64,000 nucleotides of DNA, taken from assembly GCA_905221605.1 (NCBI GenBank), contig CAJNDS010002369.1, positions 355,655-419,654 of the forward strand. Direction: 5' to 3'. Origin of the DNA: Symbiodinium natans (taxonomy: Eukaryota > Sar > Dinophyceae > Suessiales > Symbiodiniaceae). Positions 48,400 to 61,312 of the stretch are shown one piece after another (position 1 is the stretch's first letter; each line of letters begins with the position of its first letter). The position numbers were made by a program, and so were the translations under genes. Below the pieces are notes generated by a model. The model had not been told where the DNA came from. It worked only from the letters and a program-made list of their open reading frames with translations, and made no database searches.

Positions 48400-50240
48400 A
48401 AGGGAGGCTTGAAGTAGGAGGGTTTTTAAGAGAGGGGAGTTCCTTTTTTTTCAGTTGTCCGCGATTCAGAGGTCCAGTGCCGCTTAAGCCTATTTTTCAA
48501 ACCCTAAGCTCCAAACTCCTAAAGCCTAAGCCCCAAACCCAATTTCGTACTACACAGGTTGACGTTGGGACGGTTTTCCCGCAATGCGCACGCACCGAAA
48601 CACAACATCAACTTCTTGTGGGAAGTCCATGTCTCTTTCGCAGGAATCGAGCGCTTTGGTGAAATATAAGACATGTTGAGGATATGGGAAAGCAAGCCCA
48701 AACCCTGCGGCACATGGGCTTGGCACGGCTTCACCCCGGCAGGTTCGACTTAAACCTACCACTAGTAATAGGGGGTATTCTCTTCCCTCTGAAGGACTGT
48801 TCGCATAAGGGGGAACACCCCGACCTAAACCCACCACCCCACAAGGTTTAGGGTCTGGGGCAAAACCCCGAACCCTGAACCTGGTCGGCTCACTGCCATC
48901 CACCAATGCCCGGCGACTGAGGCCCTGTAGAGCCTGCAAACATTATCGGCCGCCTGCAAGGGAAACAAGCAATCTCGATTTTAATAACCCCCATCCTGCT
49001 GAAATGCCCCGAAACCAGTTGGGCCCTCAGCCCAGCCTCAATCTTCGCCGTGTTGTAGTCCGGCACATGCCCATGACCTTCGAAACACTCAGTCCCATCA
49101 AGTGACCACCCCCTAAGAGTTCAGATAAATCAGCCGCACTTATCGATGCTAAACCCTAAACCCTAAACCCTGAACCCTAAAGTTGCTATTCTTGCAGCCC
49201 TTAGTCCGTCTTTGAAGGAATGGGTGCATCGGACTTAAGAGAAGAGAAAACCTGTGATTTGCAGGTTCCCTACTGACCTACAAACATGTTGCTTAGAAAG
49301 ACCTGAGGGAGGGGGGAAACACTTGCCTTAGCACCTAGCTTCAAAGCAGCTCCCGAACCGATTGGCTTCGAGAATTTTGGAGTGACCTATGAACCCTATA
49401 AACCCTCTAGACCCTCTAAACCCTATAAGCCCTGAAAACCCTACAATGACCCGAAATCCTGAACTTAGGGCACGCCAGTTTTGGTGGGCCCACCTCCATC
49501 TCAGGATACACATGCGGTCTCCCCTAGTTTCCCCGCAAAAAACACACTCCGCCCTCTCATCCCTGAAGACCTCAAACACTACACCCTGCACCCTAAACCC
49601 TGAACCCGAAATCCTAAACCGGGAGCCCTGAACCCTCCTGGAGCCCTGAACCTTAAACCCTGAACCTTCAACCCTGAACCTTAAACCCTGAACCTTAAAC
49701 CCTGAACCTGAAACCCTGTTCCCTCAACCCTAAACTTCCCCAAGTCCAAACACTAAAGGTTCAGAGTATGGGCCGTTGAGCTCTCGAGCCCTTAAATGAC
49801 ATATGCCCCGGGGCGCGCACGTGCCAACGGTGCATACACCTGCGAGGACTTGCACTCCAGGGGCCGAAGGAGGGGATGAGATGCTATAGGGTTTAGGGTT
49901 TAGGGTTTAGGGCTTAGGGCTTAGGGCTTAGGGTTGAGGGGTTAGGGTTGAGGGGTTAGGGAGGGTCAGGGTGTTGAATTTAGGTCTCGGGTGGTTTCGG
50001 GCTCCAGCTTCGAGGCTCATAGGCACCCCAAAAAAGCCCTGATCCCCGAAACCCCCCAAAAAATCTCTGCGCAGCTCAACCCTGAACCCAAACCGGCATC
50101 GCTCCAGACATGCTGGACAGCTGACAATAGCCACAAGACAAACTCGGCCTCCCCTCTCCATCCAAACTTCACCCAGAACAAACCCCAAACTCAATTTTAA
50201 ACATCTTGCACTCCATCCCAGATTCCAGCCGCTCTGCTCT
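48400..50240. other. Unique DNA with decayed repeats, no gene recognised
   Basis: Contains a truncated MITE family 1 arm at 48793-48820 and CCCTGAACCTTAAA-type decayed repeats at 49620-49740. Several open frames exist but none with clear splice signals. Confidence 0.35.
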
Positions 50241-50291
50241 CTGTCACCCACAAGGAGGACGCCTGAACCCGAAACCCCAAACCCGAGCTAC

Positions 50292-50331
50292 CTCAGAGGT
50301 GAAGTCCGCATACTCGGCGATCACGTCCCGC
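50292..50331 (-). CDS. Candidate exon, 40 nt
   Basis: The minus strand reads RDVIAEYADFTSE between CGCCCAG and GAG|GTAGCT. The preceding 150 bp of the same strand are also open (GIVRVFGAFRAKHFDGVEQF). Unknown protein. Confidence 0.45.
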
Positions 50332-51039
50332 CTGGGCGCGGGGTTCTCGGGACTTGAGGTGCAGAGCTTGGGAGCTCTGGCGTGTTTAGGCGCTTGCGGG
50401 GGATTTGTTTCTGAAAACTGGGGAAACTGTTCCACGCCGTCAAAATGCTTGGCCCGAAAGGCCCCAAAGACTCGAACGATGCCGCTTTCGTAGGTGTTTA
50501 TACGGTTTAGCGGGATTGCGGGGTGTGCAGAGTGGGGACTTGGGGTGTAGGAGACCTCGCTTTTCGAGCCCCTAGCATGCGACGAGTCGATGTTCAGGTC
50601 GCCTCTTGGAGTACGACACATGTCGAGCCGACAGCAGAAAGGCAGACATCACGACTTGAACACAGGACTAACCTAGAGCCTAAACCCAGAGCCTAAACCC
50701 TAAGCAAAGGGAATAAGGGGCTACTCTGGACCTGCATGTCCGAGGGAAGGCCCTCGGTACTTTCAGACCAATCCTTGACAAAGAGGAAGAATGTCAAACC
50801 TCTTCCTGGGCCTTCATAGGGCAAAAGCAACTGGGGGTTTTCGAAGTTAGGGGTGCCTCCTTGACGTCCTTCTTCTAAGGTATGAGGATAAAAAGGATTA
50901 AAGGCCCCCTATTTTCGGACCGAAGTGGAGGTGAAAGGCTGCCTAAGGCCGCATACAAAAGGCTGCAAAACGTCCTGGTGGCCGCCAACATTCCTCTCTT
51001 GCACCACTCCTAAACCTCCCTAAGCTCGAAACCCGAAAC

Positions 51040-51300
51040 CCCTAAGCCCCTAAGCCCCTAAACCCCTAAACCCCCAAAACCCCCAAAACCCCTAAACCCC
51101 AAAAGCCCCTAAAGCCCCTAAAGCCCCTACACGCCTAAGCCCCCAAAAACCCTACCACCCCCCCCCACCACCCCCTAAACCCCTAAACCCCAAAAGCCCC
51201 TAAAGCCCCTAAAGCCCCTGAAGCCCCTAAAGCCCCTAAAGCCCCTAAAGCCCCTAGCCCTATAACCCTAACCCTACCCCCCCCCCCCCCCCCCGCCCCC
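51040..51300 (-). repeat. CCCCTAAAG variant array with poly-C
   Basis: Eight- to nine-base CCCCTAAA(G) units, interrupted by C tracts (about 51155-51165, 51280-51300). Confidence 0.9.
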
Positions 51301-51868
51301 CCCATCCCCCCTCATCATGCCATCCCACGAGGAGGCTGAAAAACCAGAGCCCGGCACTTCATGGCTGGCGCATCCGCCTCGGGTCTTTGGCATGCTTGGA
51401 AGCATCAACGGCCTCAAACCCTAAACCCTAAACCCTAGACCCTAAACCTAATAAACCCCAACCCCGACACCCAAAATGCCACCCCCGGAACCCCGAAAAA
51501 CTGAACCCAACATTTGTTTAGGCCTTGCGTCCTTTGAGGGTCTAGGGATGTTTAGGGTGTAGTGTGTAGCTGTCCTCTCTTGCAGTGCCTGCTCTCTCTT
51601 GGGTAGCTGGGCGTCTAGGGGGTCCGATTTGAGAGTTTGGGGTTGAGTTTTGGGGGTGTAATTGGTGCAAAAAATAAGGCTTCGAACCAGCTCGGGGGTT
51701 CCGGCTTTAGAGTTTCGGTTGAAGCCGGGTTTAAGGTGGTAAGGGCTTAGGGCTTAGGGTTGATCCAAGGAGGGTCTGAAGTTTGAGCAGCAGCTAAGAT
51801 TCCGCCTCCGACACCAGAACTCTGCAGGTCATTTCTTGGGCTTTTGCTTTTGCAAGTGGGGGGGTTGC

Positions 51869-51960
51869 TTGAGAATTCTGAGCCGAAGGCGTCGATGGCC
51901 AATTCTGAGAGCCGCGCGCGCGTCCGCTCCTTCTGCATCTTTCTGAGCACCTGGCGCCAT
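51869..51960 (-). CDS. Candidate exon, helical
   Basis: The minus strand reads WRQVLRKMQKERTRARLSEL and then AIDAFGSEFS after an AAACAAG acceptor. The charged, amphipathic sequence looks like a coiled-coil protein. The end is a possible GC donor (TCAA|GCAACC). Unknown protein. Confidence 0.5.
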
Positions 51961-51999
51961 CTTGTTTCCCAATTTTAGAGATCAACTGGGGGGTTCGGA

Positions 52000-53640
52000 G
52001 AAATCACCAGGGGTTGTTCTATGGGGCTCGTATACGAGAAGGACTATTAGGGTGCTTTTTTGGGGGGTCCATCAAGGTTGTCCTGGTTTTTAAAGTTCCC
52101 TTTTGCCAGCCCTGAGCCTAGCCCCCAGAAATTTTGGGACTGGCTAATGAGGTTGTTCCGTGCGTTGGTGCCATGCAGACGGTAACGACCTGCGACGACA
52201 GCACCCTCAAACCCCACACCTCAACCCTAACCCTAAACCCCAAAACCCCAAAACCCGCAAAACCATAAACCCCCTAAACCCCTAAAACCCTTAACCCTAA
52301 GACAACGAAACCCTAAAACCCTAAGACTTGCTCGTGCCTTGGTGCGAAGGCGCTGGCAGGCTGCCAATTTCCGGTCGCGTTCCTTCGGGCAGCAGAGGAG
52401 CAGACACACAGAGAACCCCCCCAAACTGAACAACCCTAAACCCTCAACCCGCTTATACCAACCCTAAACCCTAAACCCTGAACCTTTGGAAAACAACACA
52501 TGTCTGCAACTGTTGTGACGACACCCGGCTCAATGGGGGGGGGGGGGTTTAGATGCATGGGTTTGGCGTCTTGAAACTTGCAAAAGGCATCCCCGAAATC
52601 GTGCACCCAAAGCCCTAAACCCTAAACCTTAAACCGCACTGGCACGGCTCTGGCTTTTGGGGGGAGGGATGAAGTCCTCCACCTGCTGGAAGAAATCCGA
52701 AACCGACAGAAGCCCGAACAAAAACCCACATCAAGAAGAGTGAGACTAACACGGGAAACTGCATGGTTTAGGGCTTAGGGTTTAGGGTTTATGGTTTAGG
52801 GTTCTGAATCCTGAAACCAGATTTTGTGAATTAGTTGCACATGTTGCACTTGTGGCACCTGTTCTGAAAAGCAATAGATGCCTCCTCTTTTCGTTGTCGA
52901 ACACGATCCACCTGTGCGTAAAATGGGGGTGGGAAGCGGAATCCGTCTACGGCTCTGTGCCTCTCCTAGCTTCAGGTAAACAAGGATTAAACCAGGAAAA
53001 CTATGCGAGATCTACAAGGGCTTGTGGGAAATCTAGGCTGCTTTAGCCGACTTGTTCTTTACGGCGCATGGTGTTTGTGGAGTTAATTTGGTTGCAGGGC
53101 TACTTGGGAGATCTGTTTCATGCATGAAGTGCCGTGCTTAAGCATCTAGGCCATGGCATAAGGAAGCTGGAAGCAGCTGTGGGACATGGCAAACCCCAAA
53201 GTAAACTCAGACCGAACCGTAACCACAATTAAGCCCTGAAAGCAAACCCCTCTTACTATATCAGAGCCTTTGAAGCACAACTCGAAGCCCTATAACCCCA
53301 CAGACCATAAACCTTTCTCCCCAGAACCTCACACTTTGGTAGCGAAAACTACCCTAAACCCCCAACCCCAAACCCGAAACCCTAAACCCCAAAAGGCCCA
53401 AACCCCCCCAAACCCTAAAATGGCCAAACCCTATAAGCCATAAGCCCTAAACCCATCAAGGCAAGATGCCCCCCTCAATACCCTATAAACCCTAAACCCT
53501 AAACCCTAAACCCTAAACCCTAAACCCTATACCCCTAATGCTTCCTTCAATCCCCAAGATGCCTTGCTGATTTGCGCGTCCTCCCGCTTCAGGTCGCGCT
53601 CAACAAGCGCCTCAAGGCTGCGTGGTGCGGCGAGAGCCGG
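52000..53640. other. Mixed unique and repeat DNA, no gene recognised
   Basis: Decayed CCCTAAA blocks around 52220-52320 and 53355-53530; a G tract at 52537-52548. No supported exon. Confidence 0.35.
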
Positions 53641-53669
53641 TCGAGGGTTTAGGGTGCTTAGGGTTTAGG

Positions 53670-53873
53670 TAGGGTTTGGGGGTTTAGGGGTTTAGGGGTT
53701 TAGGGGTTTAGGGGTTTAGGAGTTTAGGAGTTTAGGAGTTTAGGAGTTTAGGAGTTTAGGAGTTTAGGAGTTTAGGAGTTTAGGAGTTTAGGAGTTTAGG
53801 AGAGTAGGAGTTTAGGAGTTTAGGAGTTTAGGAGTTTAGGAGTTTAGGAGTTTAGGAGTTTAGGAGTTTAGGG
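53670..53873 (+). repeat. 8-bp variant array GGAGTTTA
   Basis: Starts as GGGGTTTA units and switches to about twenty GGAGTTTA units, a homogenised derivative of the telomere repeat. Confidence 0.95.
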
Positions 53874-54784
53874 TTTGGGCTTAGGGTCTAGGCCGACACT
53901 TTCCCCAAGCCCCCAAACTTTACAAGCATTCGCCCAAGCCCTATTATATTACAATCCCTGAGTGCTGTTGGCTTCATCTCAGTTCACGCTCTACAGGCCT
54001 TAAAAAACGTCGAAACCTGCAAAGCCCAGTCGTCCTGACCAGAACGAAGCAAGTACCCCTTTATGCATCGCCGCCTGCTCGAGCAGCTTCAGCCGCTTGT
54101 CCTACCCCGGGGGAGCCGGGTTTTTGTGGGGGGCTTTTGAGGCTGGGACGCTTGCGGTTGAGGGTTTAGGGCCAGGGGGTTTTGGGATTTAGCATTATTG
54201 GGCACCAGGGCTTTCGACTCTTAGGGGGGGTTCGGGCTTCCCAGAGTTTTAAGTCTAAAGTTTTGAGTTTAGGGTGTCGATTCTGGGGCTTAGCAAGGAT
54301 GGACTCACATCGATTTCGGCCTTATGTGGTGGTTGCCTTGCAGAGTCACGTGCCTGCTAGGCGCCGTCGCTACACAGGCCCTTAATCCCTAATCTCTTAA
54401 AACACAAAACCCGAAAGCCTTCCCTAAATGCAAACATCCGGCATCCGGCCTGCAGGTCCTTGATCGTTCGCTCACCTTGCACAGGCACAGAACATGCAGA
54501 AGATGCCAATAGCTAGACCCTAAGCCTGAGTAGATACATTTTATAAACCTACACACCCTACCAAAAAAAACAGAAAACCTACAACCCCTAAACCTGATGA
54601 AGCTCGAGGGGCATGAGGATTCAGCGCCTTAGGGTTGAAAGCGCTCCCACCATTCTGGCTGGTAGACTCCGCAACATGTCACGACCTGCCTCACACAGGG
54701 CATAGGGTTTAGGCACCCCCAATCCTAAGCCCCCTGAACACCCTAATGGCACCCGGAAGCCGATAACCCGAACCCCGAAACCAC

Positions 54785-54864
54785 CCTGCCCCTCCGCCCA
54801 TTGTGCGGTGCAGTCGCGATCCGCCCACTCGCGGAACTCTTGCGCCTGGCGGAGCAGCAACGAA
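54785..54864 (-). CDS. Candidate exon, helical
   Basis: The minus strand reads LLLRQAQEFREWADRDCTAQ and then WAEGQG, between ACGGAG and CAGG|GTGGTT. Balanced composition; unknown protein. Confidence 0.5.
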
Positions 54865-54959
54865 CTCCGTAAAGCTCACCATACCTTGGTGACCTCACAG
54901 CCTGCAAAGACCTTCAAACTTTAAACCTTCCTGCCTCGACGCCTGAAAAGTCTGAAGAA

Positions 54960-56580
54960 ATTACCCCACATCCTCAACCCTAAGCCCAAATCCCTAAAGA
55001 ATCATGTGACCCTAGACCCTAACCCCCCGCCCCCCTCTTCAGCAGTCCTCCATGAGCTGCACGCGAACCTCCATTCCGAACCTGATTTTAGGATTTAGGG
55101 TTTTAGGCTCTTCTCCTGTTGGGGGATGTCGGGGGGGCTCTGCGGAGTTTTGGGTTCAGGGTTTAGGGGCTGAGGCGCCCCGTGCAGATGTTAAACCCTA
55201 AACCCTACACCCTAAACTCTACACCCTAAACCCTAAACCCTACACCCTAAACTCTACACCCTAAACCCTAAACCTTTGTAGGAGTTTCGGGGGTGGGCAG
55301 GGGTGTGCGGACTGCCAGGTAGGCCCACCAAGGCCTCCTCCAATCTGGTTCCGAACTCGAAAACCCGAAACGCTGAGGATTTAGGGCTGGGTTTAGGGCT
55401 TAGGGTTCAGGGTTTAGGGCTTAAGGGAGAAGAAAGCCCTCAAGAACCCAGAACCTTAAGCCCTGAACCCTAAGTAACCCTAAGTTTCCCTAAGCCCAAA
55501 TGATCCAAAAGACCTAGCCCCAAAACCCAGATCCCCAGAACTCCTAAACTCTAGACTCTAAACCCTCAACCTCCAAACCTCAAAACCCTGCAAGCCCCTA
55601 AACTCTATCCCCATGCCCTAGGACCCAAAACCTCACAACCCTGACGCCCCTAAACTCTAGACCCTGAACCCTAAAACCCTATAAAACCATAACCTCAAAA
55701 CCCGAAAGCCCTTTACCCAAAACCTCAAAACCCTAAAGCCCCTAAAACCGCCAATTCCAAGAACCCAAAACCGGGCCCAAACCCCCACAGCTTGCAACGC
55801 TACATGGGGCCGGTGCTCATCGCAGGGAGGCGGCAGCATCTGTTTGAATAGGCGCTTTTGCCTGGCGAGCAGAAGTTGAGAAGCAAGAGGGCTGTTGGGG
55901 GGTTTACCAGCAGCCCCCCCAACTACGGGGGGTGCAGGAGTTTAGGGTTTAGGGTTTCGGGTTTTTGGGGATAAGGGCTGAGGGGTTGAGGCGTTTCGGG
56001 TAGGGGCCTTCAGGGGGCTGTAGGTTGCTCTCTGACTCTCCCAGGGAGACTGCCTGCTGTGGCTAGATTTAAGGTATCTTTGGGGTTTAGGATTTAGGAT
56101 CTAGAGTTGTTTAGGGCTTATGCCTCTAGAAAAGCAGCCAAACCCCCCAAAGTACCCATGAGACTTTCCGACATCCGGGCATCCCTGGTGGGCAGGTGGC
56201 CATGTTGTCATGAGGGTCCCCTTTTTGATGTTGGTTCCTTATTTGGGGGTTTCCGAAATTAGGGGTACTGTACCTTATTTTAGGAGTTAGTAAGGACTAT
56301 TTGGGGGTCTATATTCGGGGTCCCTTAGTTTCGAAACCCCCCATTTAAGGAGCGGGCAACCAAGCATCAAGGCCGTATGGGCAAGCATCTTGATACTTTT
56401 GGGGCGCGCGCAACTCGATCTCCGAAAAGCCCCCTGTAAACCCCCTAAGACCCTATGCAACCTAGGAAGCAGATCGCCCGCCAAAGGAACCATAAACCCG
56501 AAATCCTTTTGACCTGACACGCCTGCTCTTCGGCTCTAGGCTACAGCAGGTCCCTCCGACTAGGGGAGAAGAAAAGCCCT
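54960..56580. other. Decayed repeats and unique DNA
   Basis: CCCTACACCCTAAACTCTA array at 55190-55275, a block of decayed CCCTAAA at 55440-55760, and a small open island at 55790-55845 (minus MLPPPCDEHRPHVALQA) that may be an exon. No other gene is recognised. Confidence 0.4.
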
Positions 56581-56588
56581 CACGGAAC

Positions 56589-56660
56589 TCTTCGCCTTGT
56601 GCGCTCGATGATCTGCAGTTCTGCCTCTGTCGCTGGCAGCCCCGCTCCTGGCCGCAAGCT
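56589..56660 (-). CDS. Candidate exon, 24 codons
   Basis: The minus strand reads SLRPGAGLPATEAELQIIER and then TRRR between GCCGGCAG and AGA|GTTCCG, both phase 0. Unknown protein. Confidence 0.5.
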
Positions 56661-57892
56661 CTGCCGGCTTGTGAACCCTGTACCCGAACCTCGAAACCCT
56701 CATCTCGAAACCCCCAGGTCCCGCGAACTAAGGCCCAGGGTCTGGGGTTTAGGTGCCACGAAAGAACTATAGAACCCTCAGGGTCGAGGGGTTAGGGCCA
56801 ACCCTAAACCCTAAACCCGAAATCCTAAACCCTAAACTCAGGTTTGGGGTCTTTGGGTTCCCCCCCCCCCCCCCCAAGTGGTTCAGTGAGTATGGTTTCC
56901 GAAAATTTCTGGTATTTCCATGATGGCACTTGATGTGGGCCGCTGCTCAGTGGATGCCCCCTTGAACACACGGCACAAAAACGGTGCAGACCCGACCTTC
57001 CCGAACTCAGAGAAACAAAACCCTGAACCTGGGCACTTCCCAACATTGGGGGGGGGGGGGGGGGGCGGTTTAGGGTTTAGGGTTTGGGTTTAGGTGTAGG
57101 GGGAGGGGGGGGGGGGGTGTGCCCCCTCTTTGCAGGATTAGGCAGCCTAATTTTTGGAAACCCCAATGCCATAACCACCAAGAGCGACAAAACCCGAAGC
57201 CTGAACCCTGAAGCCCTCAACCCCTAAACCCGCAACATTCCAAACACTCAAACCTTCGAACTCCTGTAAACACATAACTCGAACCACTAGCCCAAAACCC
57301 ACCCCACCAAATACATTATAGAATGAAGATGTTGGGTTTGGGTTTTAAACCCTAAAACCCGAAACCCTAAACCCGAAACCCTAAACCCTAAAACCTAAAC
57401 CCTAACCCCCCCCGCCCCTCTCTAAAATCGCAGGCTGGGCCATACGTCAAGTGTGTCAGCTGCAAGACCTCAGGCACCTGCGGATTAGGGTTTGGGGTTT
57501 AGGGTTTAGGGTGTCTGCAGGTTTCAATTCCCATGGGTGCCTTTGCATGGGATCCTTTTTGTCACTATGATTCGTTGCTATAACGACTATTTAAGCATAT
57601 CAGATATGTACAAATGTGTAGCACTGTTGTGTCCACTTTGTATTCGATCGATACCTATCAGTTAGGGAAGCAGTGGCGCTTGTAGGTGGTCGATGCGTGT
57701 CTGGGGCTGGGAGATAAGGATGAAGGGCTTAGGGTTTAGGGCGATTGCGATTTCCAGTTCTAGCCCCCTAAACCCGACACCCTAAACCCTGAACACGCAG
57801 GCTCCAGACTGAAAGGCGCCCCCCCCAACGCACAGAGGAGTTCGGGGCTCAACTCTTTTTGTGAAGCTGTGAATCCCCATGCATCTTTTCGT

Positions 57893-57895
<3 letters not shown>

Positions 57896-57961
<66 letters not shown>
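57896..57961 (+). repeat. Poly-G tract, 66 bases
   Basis: An unbroken run of 66 G. Many other G or C tracts of 10-17 occur in the window, but this is by far the longest. It may be real, or a base-calling or gap artefact. Confidence 0.9.
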
Positions 57962-57963
<2 letters not shown>

Positions 57964-58349
57964 CTGAACATCAGGGGGTTCTCAATGTCGGGGTGCCCTT
58001 TCTTGGGGCCAAGGATCATAGGGTGTAGGGCATTGGGGGGGTCCCCCCATGTCTCGCCTGATTCGGCTGGATCTGGTAGTCTGGCGAGTACGGGTCTGTC
58101 TGCGCTTCAGACCTGCGAGCGACCAGCAGCCACTTGAGGACACAGCTCGATTGCTATTTAGGATTCTGGGCTTATAGGGTGAAGGGTTTAGGGCTTAGGG
58201 TTTAGGGTTTAAGGGTTAAAGGTTTAAGGGTTGAAGGGTTTAAGGGTTTAAGGTTTGGGTTTTAAGGTTTAGGCATTTAAGGTTCAGGAGTTGTAAGTTT
58301 TGGGTTGAAGCAACGAGTGTGGGGAGCTCTATACGGCCCAAGAAATCAC

Positions 58350-58445
58350 AGCCGCGCAATGACTTCCTGGTGGATGCAGAACATCTGAGGGAGCTGCTCC
58401 CGAAAGACCGACTGCGTGCCGACTGTCCTCAGTGTTTCAGAGACG
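58350..58445 (-). CDS. Candidate exon, 96 nt
   Basis: The minus strand reads VSETLRTVGTQSVFREQLPQ and then MFCIHQEVIARL. The acceptor TTTCTGGCCCAG has a pyrimidine-rich lead; the donor is GGCT|GTGATT. The plus strand is open too (DFLVDAEHLRELLPKDRLRA) but lacks good splice sites. Unknown protein. Confidence 0.5.
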
Positions 58446-59059
58446 CTGGGCCAGAAATCTTTCTGAAACTGTTCCTGAGAGAGAGACACCCCCCCCCCCC
58501 CCCGCGTTTCACTGAATAAGGGAAATGCAGTCTATGCTGAGGATCCTACCTAGAACCCTGTTGCGGTTCTGGGGTTGAAGGGTCGCAGGTTTCAGGGTTT
58601 GGAGTTTAGAGTCTAGAGCCGTCAGCACTGAGCCAACACCACTCCAAGTGTCTTCGTGGCTGGCTCGGCCGCGTTGACGCCTGCATCGGCCGGAAAAGCG
58701 CTGCAACCCTCAACCCTCAACCCTCAAACCTCAACCCTCAACCCTCAACCGAATGACACCTCCAGACTCGGATAGCAAGCGCAACCAACGCGTTGACAAT
58801 GGCTTGGGATAGAATGATCTAAGCCCCCGAGCCCTAAACGCCAAGCCCTGTAGCCTGATCACGGGTGAGACTTAAAGCCCTAAATCCTAAACCCGAAAAC
58901 CCTAAACCCTAAACCCCAAACCCTAAACCCTAAACCCTGAACCCTTTTAGGGTTTAGGGTTTCGGGCAAAGGCCTGCACCCCTGACACCCAAGACCCCCA
59001 AGATCCCCAACCCCAACTCATAAGGCAAGGCATCCCCTCCAACCCTCAAGCCAAAAGCG

Positions 59060-59245
59060 GGTTTAGGGTTTAGGGTTTAGGGTTTGCGGTTTAGGGTTTA
59101 GGGTTTGGGGGTTAGGGTTTAGGGTTAGGGTTTAGGGTTTAGGGTTTAGGGTTTAGGGTTTAGGGTTTAGGGTTTAGGGTTTAGGGTTTAGGGTTTAGGG
59201 TTTAGGGTTTAGGGTTTAGGGTTTAGGGTTAGGGTTTAGGCTTTC
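59060..59245 (+). repeat. (TTTAGGG)n array
   Basis: About 25 units, one of the longest clean arrays. Confidence 0.95.
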
Positions 59246-59411
59246 AGGGGGCCTTCGGTAGGGAAGCCAGTGCCATGGCTCGACTTGAAGGCATACTGGA
59301 CGATGTGAGGCAGCCTGTGTAACTGTAGGGGCCTTAATAACTAGAATAGGGTTTAGGGTTTAGGGTTTAGGGTTCAGGGTTTAGGATTTAGGAGCTTGTT
59401 AGGGCTAGGTT

Positions 59412-59521
59412 CCCCAGCTACTCCTTCATAAATAAGGGTACCCTTTCTCCAGTCTTAGTACGGAACCCCCCCCCCCCCCCCCAAACAAAAAAGGGAGCAA
59501 GGGTACTACTGGGGGACCTGG
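59412..59521. mobile_element. Hairpin element, family 3
   Basis: CCCCAGCTACTCC at the left, AAAGGGAGCAAGGGTACTAC and TGGGGGACC at the right, with a C tract of about 16 in the middle. A right half alone lies at 60797-60840. Confidence 0.5.
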
Positions 59522-60012
59522 AGGGTGTAGGAGGTTCAGGAGCTTGGGGTGTGGGATTTGGGAGTTTAGGGTTTAGGAAAGACGACTATTTGCTTAAGAA
59601 CTTTCGGAGTTGAAGGTTTAGGAATGACTACTGTCTGTAACCCCCCGGGGTTTTGAAAGAATCTGGAGTTTTTGGTGAAGGTTCTTGCTTATAGGGTCCA
59701 GGGATTTAGGGAACAGGGCCATAATGTAGAGAATCGACGACATGCTGGGTTGGGGGGCTTGATCTCGCGAATGGGCGACCGACAGCAAACTTCGTTCCGC
59801 AGAAGAAGTCAGGAAAGACTGGATATTGGGGGGAGGGGTTTGGGGTCTAGGGTTTAGGGTGATTCTATGGAACCTGGATGGAACTCAACCCTCTTCACAA
59901 ATTCGAAGACTCATTGAAAAACAACAGAGGTCGAACCCAGGGGTGAAACTTCGGTTCAAACCTCCCCCCCTCCGACCTTAGTAAGGGCCCAGAAACTAGC
60001 ACAACTCCCTCA

Positions 60013-60068
60013 TGACACCTCAGATCCTGAAAAGATTCTATGACACCCCAGATCCTGAAAAGATTCTA
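60013..60068. repeat. Tandem duplication, 2 x 28 bp
   Basis: Two copies differing at one base, ending GATCCTGAAAAGATTCTA. Confidence 0.9.
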
Positions 60069-60088
60069 TAGCCCCAAGCCAGCTCTGA

Positions 60089-60402
60089 ACGCAAACCCTA
60101 AACCCTAAACCCTATACCCTAAACCCTAAACCCTAAACACTAAACCCTAAACCCTAAACCCCTGCAGCCCCGCAGCCCGAAAGCGCCTATGGAACCCGAA
60201 AGCCCTGATGAGACTTCTTGGGCCCCGCGGCGTGCTCAGCATCTGCTTGTTGGGCCACGCCTGGAACTTGAAGCGGTGGCTTCCATACCTCGGGTTGGAT
60301 TTAGGGTTTAGGGTTTAGGGTTTAGGGCTTAGGGTTTAGGGTTTAGGGTTTAGGGTTTAGGGTTTAGAGTTTAGGGTTTAGGGTTTAGGGTTTAGGGTTG
60401 GG
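60089..60402. repeat. CCCTAAA array, exon island, TTTAGGG array
   Basis: Ten CCCTAAA units at 60089-60165 and fourteen TTTAGGG units at 60297-60402 bracket the candidate exon 60215-60288. Confidence 0.9.
60215..60288 (-). CDS. Candidate exon, 74 nt
   Basis: The minus strand reads YGSHRFKFQAWPNKQMLSTP after an AACCCGAG acceptor that adjoins the TTTAGGG array. A possible donor is AGAA|GTCTCA. Unknown protein. Confidence 0.45.
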
Positions 60403-60926
60403 AAGGTAGGCTCGGGAAGCTGAGGTTTACAGGGACTTGGGGTGCCAAAGGGCGCCTCTGGCTTGAACCCTAAACCCTAAACCCTAAACCCTAAACCCTA
60501 AACTGGCCCTAAACACTAAACCGACCCTACACCCACCTTTGGCAGCACCGCCCCCCCTGGGGTGCCCCAAGCACGTACGCAACTCGCAGGTGGTGGCGCG
60601 TCTGTGCTTCTAGGCGCCATCCGCAATGGTGTTCTTAGAGCTCCAGTGCCGAGGACTGCTGAGGGGTTTTCGGGTCTTGCACTTAAGGTGCCTTCAATAC
60701 CAACAACCAGGCGCTGAGGCCCTGTAAGCGGTACACTTTCAACTGCTTCCCTGCTTCCCCCGCAACCGAGGAGGAACAGTTTCTCGACACCTTATCAAGG
60801 GAATAGGGAGAAAGGGCACCACTGGGTGTCTTGGAAAACTTTGCGCCCGAAACTTTCTAGTTCTTAGCAGGGAAAGAGGGAAAAAACCCTAAGCCCCTTA
60901 CAGAAGTCTAAGCCGCAAAAGCGTAC

Positions 60927-60994
60927 AGGTCCGGGGCTCCCTGCACCACATCCTGATTGGGGTCGACCGTCCGCTCCGCAGGGGAGAACCAGTC
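60927..60994 (-). CDS. Candidate exon, 68 nt
   Basis: The minus strand reads DWFSPAERTVDPNQDVVQGA and then PDL, between AAGCCAG and CCT|GTACGC. Clear coding character; unknown protein. Confidence 0.55.
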
Positions 60995-61312
60995 CTGGCT
61001 TAGGGGTTAGGGTTTAGGGTTTAGGGTTTTAGGGGCTTTAGGTTCCCCCCCTTCTTCCAAGAATGCCAGATGCAAGTAGGGTTGAGTGCCTTCTGCAAGA
61101 TCAGGTGCGCGATGTGATTGGGGTGCTGGCTTTAGGGTTTAGTGTGCAGGGCTTAGGGTTCATGGCCTACAGCATGTGAGGCTCGTGTGCGCGGCGCCCG
61201 AAACCCCAAACCCCAAACATACTGTGTCATGCGCTTCGCCCCAACACCCTGCAATAGGAGTCCCCAGACCCTGAGGGTTATGTTTTGGGGTTTAGGGGTT
61301 GATGGTTTTGGG

